Below, in pieces: positions 33,567 to 43,942 of a DNA stretch of 64,000 nt (position 1 is its first letter; each line of letters begins with the position of its first letter). Under the pieces are notes generated by a model. That model searched no databases. It had not been told where the DNA came from and saw only the letters and a program-made list of their open reading frames with translations. The translations under genes and the position numbers were made by a program. This DNA is from Topomyia yanbarensis. Lineage: Eukaryota > Arthropoda > Insecta > Diptera > Culicidae. The stretch lies in assembly GCF_030247195.1 (NCBI RefSeq), contig NC_080671.1, forward strand, positions 8,633,343 to 8,697,342, written 5' to 3'.

Positions 33567-35300
33567 GGGCCGTTCAGGCCGCCAATCTTCTTCTAGGCTG
33601 GATATTTTGCACTAAAACGGTGCACCCGGCGCAACCCTACACCGTTTACTACCTCTCTCTCTGCGGGTCACGGTACTTCGCAATCCCCGTCCTCGTTATG
33701 CTCCACTTTGCCACACTCCACTGCCTCGTTGGCTTGATGTTGCTACTTGCTCGAATAAAAATAAAACGGAACAAGCTCACTACTTCTACGGTATGCTAAC
33801 ACTCTACTTTTAAATTGTTTCCTTTACTGGTACTGTCGCAGCATCTGCCCGTTTTATAATGATGCTGGTTTCGAACCGGAAATGGCTGTAATTTCACACT
33901 AAATAGATGATGAGACTGGTTATGGGGGTAAAACACACACACACAAACACACACGCTATTCGTGCTACTCAGCTGCTGCTGCTGCTTCTCTGTGTCAGGT
34001 TTTCCACGCATTGATTTTCCGCATCTTGCATCTCACTTACTCGTTTGCTGTTTGACTGGTTCTTTCTCTAACTTATTTTGTTGTTCGTATTTTCATTTGC
34101 TGATCACTGCCAAAGCAAAGATGTTCCAAAATGATTGAGAATGAATAACGAGCCTGTCGACTGTCACTGTTTCCACAATACGATTGGAGATTTAATTCTT
34201 CCTTGGACTCGATTCCCCTAGGCCGACCTACAACTCTATGGCTTCAAGGTCTGACAATTCACACACAGCACAAATTGATCCTTCTCCAGTGTACCAGAAC
34301 AGCTTACAGCCAACAATGAAATGAAATTATGATTTTTTAATTGCCAGCACACAATCTAATTTGACCTCCGTTTTATTCTTCCGTGCTTTTAGTGTCGTGC
34401 CAACATTTTCCACCGGACACCGCACCACTTTGCTTTCCTGAATCGTGCTAGTTCTTCACATTTCACATCAATACGATTCCGACTCCAGACAGGTTGTCTT
34501 GTAACACATTTTCAACTAGCTTGGCAACATTAGCTAAAATTAAAAACCGAAAACCATTCCATTTCACAAGCAAACCCGTATCAAGTTAGAACTCTTCGAA
34601 CTCCCGAAAGTATCTGAAAAAATGTCTACTTCTGCTGGCGAAACCCTATTTTACAACTCGCGGAAAAACACCAATACCAGCTGCGAAAAATCCTAGTGGC
34701 AGGAAGAGTGCCTCGGTGAGAAAAAACAATGAAGAAGAAATACAGTGCTTCCAGTCAGTGAGGATGATGACGACAACCGACAAGAGTCCTTCCACGGTAC
34801 CTTCCTGTTACTACTGAACTGCTGTGATACTACTGCTGATTGTGCGGTCGATTTTCGCATCCAAAGCTGGAGTATTGTTGTACTTGTACTCGCTGTCCTG
34901 TGCGTGCTGTCTCACTTGTTCGCACGTGCTTTCATTGCCGCGCCCAGCACGCAGCCAAAGTCGCGGCCGACAAGTAGTCTGAGCTCGCAGTAGGCGCTCA
35001 CTCGGTCTGTGTGAGTGTGTCGTCGTACAGTGCAACGTGTGTGAATGGGAAAAGCTGAAAACTTTTGCTTGTTTTCTTACACCAATACGGAGCGCGGCTT
35101 TTCCAACCCAACGGGACGGATGTGGTACAAATACTAACATAGGGTTGGATGAGGAGGAGGGGTGCTGTGTGTTGTTTTGCAAGCTGATCAAAAATGTTGG
35201 CACACGTCGATTGGTGTATATGCCAAAGAGAAAGTGCGTTTTATGGAGACGCATTGTAGAAGTTATTTTTTGAAGCTAAAACACTACTGACATTACATTT
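33567..35300 (-). other. Probable 5' untranslated and promoter-proximal region of Ca-beta
   Basis: GC-richer, mostly unique DNA lies directly upstream of the proposed start codon, with a CA-rich microsatellite at 33931-33954. Overlapping open frames on both strands at 34745-35273 reflect composition, not coding. No TATA box or unambiguous initiator can be assigned. It could hold the transcription start, or a non-coding exon boundary could lie within it. Confidence 0.4.
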
Positions 35301-35716
35301 ACAGTTCGCAAGTTATTGACAGGGACGAGAAATAAATTGATTCGTAAATCAGTTGAGTCATAATTAAACAGAATCTACAAATTGAAGCAGAGAAAGTAAT
35401 CGAAAGCCCTCTTACTTTTGTTCTCATTTACGCTTGAATGCCTGAATGAGTTAAATATTGAGCCTTTTTCTGAATAACGCCGGATCGCTTATTCGGATGA
35501 ATGTGATTGATGACTTCTATATAATCAATGCATTTCTAACAAAAATGTGTCAATTAAAATAACGATTTTAAATCGTGGGTCATTTTAAGCAAATGTGGAA
35601 CATTTCGCGGGAAGCTTTTTGATAAGGGAGATTTTGCAGAAAAGCGAGACTGATCCGCGAAAGTCATTTTATCGAAAATGCATATGCGACTCTTATCCTT
35701 TAATTGGCAGCATATA

Positions 35717-37243
35717 CAGGGTGTTTGGTTCATGATTAAGAATCTCTCGAGGTGTGATTGACTGTCATATTTGGAGAAAAAAATCGTTCTACACAAACCA
35801 TCAAATCTCAACCGTTACAGAGTTATCGAACTTTTTGTGTTAAAAACTTATTTATCTTAAAATATCTCTAACTCGAAAAGTATACCTCGTATTTTAAATC
35901 ATTTAGTTCCATTGGAAAGGTGAGAAAATTTTCTATTGAATAATGTTCTCATATCTTTCAGTTAATTAGTTTTAATTACCTTTTAGTTGTAAAGTAGTTC
36001 AAAGTTGGTGTTTTTGTTGAGGTTTTTATTAATTTTCTCAGAATAATGAATTATGTTTATAGCAATATCTATAATCCAAAAGATGGGTATGAGGACGATT
36101 TATAATTTGTTCTTCAACATGATATTCCTATCTCTTCTCATTTTCTTGTAATTTCACTTCTAAACTTTTCCTGTAATTGACTTGCAAGTTCTTAAAAGAC
36201 TCTCTCTATCTACCAGGGCTTCATTGTAAAGCTGAGAAAATTTCCTTTCGATGTATGTACAGATATCTTTTAGTTAAGTGTACTAAATGACTTTTTACTA
36301 GTAAAATAACTCAAAATTTGCGTTTTTGGAGAGTTTTGTAATTATTCTAATTATTAATCAACTTGTTATTTGACACTTTATCCCTATCGCTTTTCATTTC
36401 GCTGCAATTTAATAGTTAACACAGCATGACCTCATCACAAATGTAGTGGGTACGAAATCGTTGTTTTTGCATATGAAACGAGAAGATCAAAATGATTAAA
36501 AGAGATAATTGAATGGAGTCAAAGGGAGAATTGTAGAACTTGCTGAGATCCATTAATTCCATGATAATAATAGTGAAGTTTTTTATTTACTATCTTAAGG
36601 AAATAACTAAAATGCTAATAATAACATTAACTTTAAACTTATCAACTTCTAAAAGAATACTAAATTCACTTAACTGAAAGATATTAATACATTTTTCTCT
36701 GCAAAATTTTCCTGGTTTTCGAATAAAATTAAGAAAAGGTACAATAAGTGCCATGCTTTTTCAATAAGAGCTAGTATTAGTGAATATGAGATAAAAATAT
36801 CCAAGTTCAATAAACCAAACACATGAAAACAAGAAAAGATAAGTGTATCATGTCAAAGAACAAATTATACAACTCTTCAAGACTAAAAATTTGAATTATT
36901 AAAATGGTGATGTTAACTATTAGGATTTTCGCGAAATGAACGAAAAATCGATCAAAATGTTAAATTTTAAATAAATTACTATGAAAAGGTTACTTAACCT
37001 CATTAGCTGAAAAATTTGAGGACATTTTTCAATGGAAAATTTTCTCACCTATCCAATGGATCTAAAAGATTTGAAATACAAAGTATATTTTTTGAGTTAG
37101 AGCTATTTTAAGGCAACTAAGTTTTTAACACAAAAAATTCAATAAAATAGTAACGGTTGAGGTATGTGTAAAACGATTTTTTTCTCCAAATATGACAGTC
37201 AATCATCTCTCGAGAGGTTCTTAACCATGAACCAAACACCCTG
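35717..37243. mobile_element. Tc1/mariner-like foldback with TA duplication
   Basis: Termini CAGGGTGTTTGGTTCATGAT (35717) and the reverse complement of 37243 match for over 100 bp with few differences. Shared blocks include GATTGACTGTCATATTTGG and GAGAAAAAAATCGTT. TA lies immediately outside both ends (35715-35716 and 37244-37245). The 1527-bp interior is AT-rich with internal repeats: sequences near 35935-36150 recur, diverged, at 36240-36400. No transposase frame is present. It is a non-autonomous relative of TA-targeting transposons. Confidence 0.8.
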
Positions 37244-37264
37244 TATTTACGATGGTTTTAATAT

Positions 37265-37345
37265 GCTCATCACATAAAGCTGTGCGTACGGGTGAATGAC
37301 CTATTAGGTTAAAAGCCGGTCAATACAATCAATCAATCAAGCTAT
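37265..37345 (+). repeat. Possible SINE 3' tail with CAAT repeats
   Basis: GAATGACCTATTAGGTTAAA resembles the 3' body of the SINE at 1679 (GAATGACCTTAAGGTTAAAA). It is followed by CAATACAATCAATCAATCAA, which looks like a short-repeat tail. Boundaries are not defined. Confidence 0.35.
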
Positions 37346-37522
37346 GCGTTTTAGTGTCATTCTTCATCTAGTTTACTTCATTGTGCGGTTTAAATTCGTA
37401 ATTGCCACAATATTGCGTATTGAGAATGAAGTGAAGAACTGTGGAAAATATAAATATTATTTTTGGGCGAACGAAGGCTAAGGATAAAATCAATTTGTCA
37501 GTAAATGGTTCAATAATTCAAA

Positions 37523-38764
37523 ATGAGCAAGATGTCTGCGAAATTTTTAATGAGTATTGGTAGCAATCTTGCAAGCAGCACAGTAAGTCCTATCAACGTC
37601 AACCCTCTAAGATATGTGAAACGAAACCGTACCACAATTTTCTTACGGCCTACCAATATTAACAAAGTAACTATTTTAATCGGGAACCTCGATGCTAAGA
37701 AATGTAGTGGCCCTGATAATTTGCCAGCTAGTATTTTAAAACACAATTATCTATCTTTTGCTACAATCCTCACTCAAGTGTTCAATATAATTATTGAAAC
37801 TGGTGTTTATCCCGACTGCCTTAAAACAGCTAAAGTGACTCCAGTCTTCAAGTCTGGAAACACAAGTGACCCCTGTAACTACCGCCCTATATCGACGCTA
37901 TCGGTTTTAAATAAAATTATAGAGAAGCTTCTCGTCAATAGGCTAGTAGAGTTCATCGAAACTAATAAAATACTGAACAATTTCCAATACGGTTTTAGGG
38001 AGAATTGTGGCACAATGACGGCCATCACAGAGTTGATTGATTATCTGGCTGGTGAAATTGACAACAAAAAAATGGTTGGAGGTTTATTTCTAGACTTAAA
38101 AAAGGCATTTGATACGATAAATCTCACCATACTGCTTAATAAGCTGGAGTTGTATAGTATTAGAGGAGTTGCTCATAATGTGTTGAACAGTTATCTGACG
38201 CACAGATCACAGTATGTGTCAATTGGAAGTGCTCGCAGCTCATGTCGCCCTGTTGGGGTAGGTGTCCCTCAAAGCAGCAACATAGGACCTCTGTTATTTT
38301 TATTGTACGTTAACGATATTGGCAATTTGAAATTAAAAGGTGTACCTAGACTTTTTTGCTGATGACACTGCTCTGTTTTATCCCTGTGCAGAAGTCAACA
38401 CAGTAATCTCTTACATTGAACACGACCTTAAAATTCTTAAAAGTTTCTTCGATGCGAATTTACTTTCACTAAACTTGTCTAAAACAAAGTATATGATTTT
38501 CCATTCACCTAGGAAAAAATGCCAAACCATGCAAATCCTTGTTTAAATGAAACATATGTAGAAAAAGTAAACACTTTTAAATACTTGGGCCTCCATTTGG
38601 ACTCGATTTTGTCCTGGGATACACACATCAAAAGCGTTGAAAACAAAGTTTCATCGCTATCGGGTGCTCTTTGGAAAGTGAGATTGTACGTCCCGCAAAG
38701 CATTCTTATACAATTTTACTAGGCGTGCATCCATTCACAAGTCCAATATCTTGTCTCAGCTTGG
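37523..38764 (+). pseudogene. Reverse transcriptase fragment of a second LINE
   Basis: RT motifs appear in order: NYRPISTLSVLNKIIEKL, FQYGFRENCGT, motif A FLDLKKAFDTIN (near 38090), motif B region VGVPQSSNIGPLLF (near 38260; the usual glycine after PQ is serine), and motif C FFADDTALFY (near 38352). A 1-nt change in the T run near 38351-38356 shifts the frame just before FADD. A second shift lies in the A run near 38512-38520. The thumb-like block TFKYLGLHLD and then YLVSAWGR follow, where the 1.77-kb element at 38770 interrupts. About 50 bases of the LINE resume at 40548 (KSKLKKVQTLQNR). The endonuclease part is missing, so the copy is 5'-truncated and dead. It is a Jockey/CR1-type RT without RNase H. 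Confidence 0.85.
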
Positions 38765-38769
38765 GGGCG

Positions 38770-40542
38770 CACAGTGGCGGATTTGACTAAAAACCTGGCC
38801 AAAAGTCGAAAATTGCATGGTAGTACTTTGGGGTCTAGTGCATATATTGTCCTTCAGATGGTGCTGCCGCATGCTATTTTAAGTGAAACACTCCAAAATT
38901 TTCATATTTGAGGTGTTGACACATCCAAACAGTTTAAACCATCGCGCTTTGCTCATATTTTTCATCGAGCGCCCGTAATATCAGTATTATTCAAGTGTAG
39001 CTAGATTTTGATAAAAGTGTCGGTTTCAAATGTGTAATAATGGAAAGTTATGCTGACGGTATGTACTTTAATTATATGTACTGATGTCAAAACATATTAT
39101 TTTGTTTGTCTATAGAAAATGTCAATAACTTTCACGCTTTTGTAGCAGACGGTTTCAACAGACATTTTTGCTAAATTATTGAAATACTTTTTTTGTCCAC
39201 GTATGTCCACTATGTTTTAAGGTAATTTGTGTTCCTTGAACGATTCTCTATTTGGAACATAATAGAATTCTTGAATCTTTGATTAAGTGGAGACGGAGAT
39301 GGATTATAAGATTTTTAGATTAAAATTTGGACTCGTACTTTTAATTACTACTGCACCTCCGGTTGTCATAGCGAGTCGCACAATACATTGCATTTTGATC
39401 AGAAAGAATTGTGTATTTAGTAGTGAAAATTTCATCGAAATTCATAAACATGTTCAAAAGTTATCAAAAGCGAAACGCAAAAGACGTAAATAATTTTGGT
39501 CGTTCATATTGAAATCCAACGAAGTCAACAGAAGTAATCACCAAAGATTCCAAATATCAAAAATCGATTATGGATGCCATGATTAAACGTTATCGGGGAA
39601 CTATGACCTTTGATCATGCAAAACAAAACAAATCTAAAGGTGGAATATATGACTGGATACTACAAGCGAAAAGAGTAGAGTAGTGCAAAAGAATACGGGG
39701 ATCTCTGGCCGTTATTTGGCCAAAGAGCTCACTTTGGCGTACACTCCAGTTTGTCGAATTTGTTTGTGAGAAGGTTAACAGTCGTAGCATGTCAGCAAGC
39801 ATGACAATAAAACGTGGTTGCTCAAAACTATAACAGGAAGCAGTACTAGCATGTTCTGACCAAGTATAATGCAAGAATTTAAATGTTTCATCGTATAATA
39901 ATGTACTTTGGACAAATCCTCGGTCAAATTTAATTTAAATAAAACTATCAATCTTAGTGAATTTCACTTATTTTCGTATTTTTTTCATATTTATTTTTAG
40001 TTACTGCAATTTGCATGCAAACTTGTTGTCAATTTTCACTCCATGCATTTCGTCGCAGAATCGGCTTATTTTTTGTATGTTAGAATAATACTATTTTTCG
40101 TTCTTTGAGAAATATATGCATCAGCAATTGAACAATAATCGTACAGAGAGTTTAAAAGTTTTGTAACTATGTTGCATAATATTTCAAAGTACATAGTTTG
40201 AAATGACTAATAACATCAATTCTCATAATAGCTACATTATCTAGACACCCAATCCTCTTAAAGCATGCAAATCAACAAATTCTATCATTTAGCTACACAC
40301 TATTTAAAATTCGATACATTATAAACGTTATTGGCATACTGGAGCCATTAAATCTTCCTTCGCGAAAATTTACTTATTTTTAGATTAAAATGTCGGCCAT
40401 TTTGCATGCGCCATTTTGAATTTTGAAAATCTGACATCAAAATCGTAATCTACGCCCCAAAAAACCATGGTATACACCTTTGCAGATCAATCAAAACCAT
40501 TTTCGACTTTTGGCCAGGTTTTTAGGGAAATCCGCTACTGTG
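38770..40542. mobile_element. CACAGTGG-terminated transposon with 5-bp GGGCG duplication
   Basis: The 44-bp inverted ends match at 41 of 44 positions. The left end begins CACAGTGGCGGATTTGACTA and the right end (reverse complement) begins CACAGTAGCGGATTTCCCTA. Both continue AAAACCTGGCCAAAAGTCGA. Flanks GGGCG lie at 38765-38769 and 40543-40547. Removing the element and one flank rejoins the LINE RT frame (SAWGR to VKSKLKK). The CACAGTG start with a GC-rich 5-bp duplication fits the Transib superfamily. The interior (1773 bp in total) holds only a decayed transposase-like stretch near 39540-39800 that looks Tc1/mariner-type, so the assignment is based on ends only. Confidence 0.75.
39540..39800 (+). 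pseudogene. Decayed Tc1/mariner-like transposase N-terminus
   Basis: Two adjacent frames carry features of the bipartite helix-turn-helix region of Tc1/mariner transposases. One has MIKRYRGTMTFDHAKQNKSK, ending at a stop near 39682. The next has KNTGISGRYLAKELTLAY, then TPVCRIC and a stop near 39770. The ORF at 39287-39493 upstream ends in a basic run (KRKRRK) but has no recognised domain. The match is weak and pattern-based. It sits inside the CACAGTGG element, so it may be an old nested fragment. Confidence 0.4.
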
Positions 40543-40599
40543 GGGCGTGTCAAATCGAAACTAAAGAAAGTTCAAACTTTGCAGAACAGAACGAGGCGT

Positions 40600-41033
40600 A
40601 TGTGTAAGAAGACTTAAAGACCCTTTCAGGTCCAAAATTATATACTGCCGTCGGAAGGATGTAAGCGATGCGGGCATGTTAATTCAAGTGAAGAAATTCG
40701 TTCGCAAAGTGCAGATATGGCAAGCAATATGTTTCTGCAGTTTGAAGTCTGCCATTTTTGCACTCCGGAACAATACATGCAATGACTTTCGATCTGAGTG
40801 TCCGTAATTTATATGCAAAGAGATTGCTGCCTTCGTATAAGACGAATAGTAACTCTCCACTGTTTTGGCCGGATTTAGCGAAGGCGCACAATGTCAAAAC
40901 AACTCTTAATTGGCTCACGGAAAATGTCATAGAGAAAGACTTCAATCCATCATATTTGTATTCGGTCCATCGAACATTATTGAGCGATTGCGAAGAAGGC
41001 CCGCTGCACGCGTCTAGAAATATGAGACGATAA
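40600..41033 (+). pseudogene. Decayed mariner-type transposase, catalytic C-terminal half
   Basis: In one frame VRKVQIWQAICFCSLKSAIF (about 40700-40760) corresponds to the conserved WQAICSCG-type block. In another frame the 40758-41033 ORF contains AKRLLPSYKTN and FWPDLAKAH (near 40864), the diagnostic second-aspartate block of mariner/IS630-type transposases. A degraded NP..P region follows where the third acidic residue should be. At least one frameshift lies near 40755. It follows directly on the short LINE remnant after 40548. No terminal repeats could be assigned to it. Confidence 0.75.
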
Positions 41034-41343
41034 ACTTTTCCAAAAGTTTATAAAAAGCGTTCAATCAAAAATTCGAAAATTCGTGAAGAAATAATATTAA
41101 TTTCATCTCATATCATCCATGTTCAATCTCGTACAATAAGGTATCAAAAGTCTTTGCCTGTGAAATAGTTCACGAAAGCATAAAATATTTTTCGCGCATT
41201 CGTGAACTCGTTCATGATTCCTAGTATAATAGTCACGATAAATCATTTGTGCTAGTGAAATAGTGCACAAAATCATGAACTTTTTTTCCTGGTGCATGAT
41301 TCATTACACGGTGCTACAGTCATTTTGTACTTTTCAAGAGGCT
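41034..41343. other. No recognisable gene
   Basis: AT-rich DNA between the mariner remnant and the foldback at 41344. Several copies of a GTGAA/ATGAA-type word are present, but nothing can be defined. Confidence 0.35.
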
Positions 41344-42416
41344 TAATATAGATTGTAGATCTCATTAAATGCGACACAAAACAATGTATGAAAAATGTAG
41401 AATATCCTCAAAATCTTGATATATAGCAAAAAAAAACGATTTTTCGAAACTTTCGGCCCTAAATTTTTTTTTGCACTGTCATTTTTCAATCGAGTGCAAA
41501 TTTTTTGAGTGTTTTGGAAAGAAGAAAAAATCCCTTTCCAACGGTACACTATGTTATGTTCTTTTGTTAAAAGTACTATGCGGTTTTGGGACAACAATAT
41601 GAAAGTTACCATTATTTTGATATTTTTTCATTAATGATATAAAAATTGCTCAACATTTTTATCAGGAAACGTCTTTATTTTAGTACAAATTTAAGGATAA
41701 CATTTAAGTCCGCATCCAATGACCTACTTTTGAACAAAATCGGTAAAAAAAATGCCTGAGTTATTGATTTTTTTCCAAATTAGAAACCTGCTCGCATGAA
41801 CTCTTAAGAGGTTAGTGAGGTATTGTCTTGCAATATAAGATGCTATAATTATATCTTCTGTTATTTTATCCAATTTCATGTTTAAAGTTCACACACATAC
41901 TTTTGAATGTATACGTAATCGAGCAAAAAAATCGCTTTTTTTGAAAATTTTATAAAAGTTCATGCGAGCATGTTTCTAATTTGGAAAAAAAATAATAACT
42001 CAGCTATTTTTCAACCGATTTTGATCAAAAATAGGTCATTGGATGAGAAAATAAATGTTCCCCTTAAATTTTTATTAAAACAAAGACGCTTTCTAAAAAA
42101 TGTTGAGCTCTTTTCATATTTTTTTAATGAAAAAATAGCAAAATAATGGTAACTTTCATATTGTTGTCCCTAAATCGAATAGTGCTTTTAACAAAAGAAC
42201 ATAACATAGCATATCGTTGGAAAGGTAGTTTCTTCTTCTTTCCAACACACTCAAAAAATAAAAAATCGGTTGAAAAATGACCGCGCAAAAAAAATTTAGT
42301 TCCGAAAGTTCCGAAAAATAGATTTTTTTGCGATAAATCAAGATTTTGAGGGTATATTAAATTGTTCAAATGTGGTTTTGTGTTGTATTTGACCAAACCT
42401 ACAACCTTTACTATAT
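41344..42416. mobile_element. Foldback element, about 450-bp inverted arms
   Basis: The arms at about 41344-41805 and 41960-42416 are diverged reverse complements. Shared blocks include CTCAAAATCTTGAT, CTTTCCAACG, CAACAATATGAAAGTTACCA, CAAATTAGAAAC.TGCTCGCA and CTGAGTTATT. The loop is about 155 bp. Termini are worn and a flanking duplication is not clear. The overlapping open frames on the minus strand at 41343-41612 and 42124-42396 are the same sequence in the two arms, not genes. Confidence 0.8.
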
Positions 42417-43189
42417 CACTTTAAAAATTCATTCAATTTTCTTTATTTTATAGCACTGTGTTTTCTATCTTGCGTTTCTGTGATATTTAGAAGATACCCG
42501 AATCATTTTCAATTTTATGCCACTTTACATGAAATTTTCAGGTTAGGACAAGCTATGGATGACCATTTAAAACAGATGAAGCCATCCAAATTCGCTTCGA
42601 AATACCTGATATGACAGGCCACCCGTACTTGTGGCAAATGTAGTCAACCATTTTTGTTTTTGAAGTATAATCGTTGTTTTGACCCGGTTTGGCTTCGTTC
42701 CACTTTTCTAAAACCATAAGAAGTGGTATGCGTTTAAGTTTGTGGATTTTGTGCCGACAGAAATGAACTCTAAACAGTTTTGAACTCCGTAAAATCGAAA
42801 CCTATTGTCTTGAGCCATAAAAAGCGCGAATTTTGGAAGACCAGGCGAAGGACGAAAAGGAAAACAGTTGATTTGTGTTTTGATATTTTTGATATATACG
42901 ATATATACGATTCAAAATCTTTTATGAGTTCTTTGTTCAATATTAAGGGGGTATCTGACGTAGTGGAAAAAAATCGACATCTTATTTATCCACTTAATTG
43001 TTAGTATTGAACCTCTAGAATAGTATCCTGCAATCTCGGAGGCCACGCTGAGCCTCTTTTGTTTTAAACAGCCATGCGTTCCTTGCGCGTATTTGCTGTA
43101 ACACACGCAGATTTCAATCTATCGGTAACAATTTTCGAAAAACTGAGAGCGATAAAAATACAGTGTAAACAATACACTCTAAACTACGT
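42417..43189. other. No recognisable gene
   Basis: A short direct repeat, GATATATACGATATATACGA, lies at about 42890-42911. No coding content is supported. Confidence 0.4.
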
Positions 43190-43942
43190 CTAGCCACATT
43201 TTTAAGAGAAAATACCCAATAGGGTTATTTTCTATATTTTACCGTGATGCACTTTGATGTGGGACACCCTTTAATAGCGTTTTTCTCGAAATTAGCGAAC
43301 ACGATAACTCAAAAATTAATCAACGAATTGACTTGATTTTTTTACGACAATGTACAATATGTTTAGCCTGTCGATAAACTACAGAAAACCGAATAAAATT
43401 TTTTTCTCCCTGTTATTTTGAAGTAAAAATGAGCGAATTTTACAGTAAAACATGAGATTTTTCAGTTTTCATAAAGCCATTTTCCGAAACTAGAACTTAT
43501 TTTTAAATTTTTGTTCATCGAGTAACAACAAGTCTAAGCTTCACAAATCTTATTGAATTTCCTGTGTCAGACAATTTTATCAAAAGTTATTGTGTTCGCC
43601 ACGGCGCTCTTCGACGTGGAAATGGTTGAACATCTACTATTGGAACGCTCGTTTGTGTGGCTATACGTTACCGAAAATATTTTTGCCTTGCCTTCAAAAT
43701 CGTAAAATTTCGGTTTGAGCACTTTACACCAGACAGTAATGACCCCTTAATGTTTCTGTATTTTGGAATAAAAAGAAAAAGTTTATCGAAATAGAAGGTC
43801 AAGTTCCGCCATGGAATGTAGTATCAAAATATTGCCTTTACACATATTCTCTGGAATAATTATACTAATCTCTTTTCAATTATTTCTCTTGATACATAAT
43901 TCGACATATTTTTTATCAACAAATAGATCCAACTGTGGCTAG
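43190..43942. repeat. Weak foldback-like inverted repeats
   Basis: CTAGCCACA at 43190 and TGTGGCTAG at 43934-43942 are inverted. Inside them GCGAACACGATAACT at 43295-43309 pairs with 43585-43599 (one mismatch). This is suggestive of an old MITE, but similarity between the arms is patchy. Confidence 0.3.

Noticed and set aside
34811..35254. 147-codon minus-strand ORF upstream of Ca-beta
   Set aside because: It looks like an effect of GC-rich composition. It overlaps plus-strand frames and has His/Thr/Ser low complexity without a domain.
41343..42396. A pair of similar minus-strand ORFs suggesting a duplicated gene
   Set aside because: They are the two arms of one foldback element.
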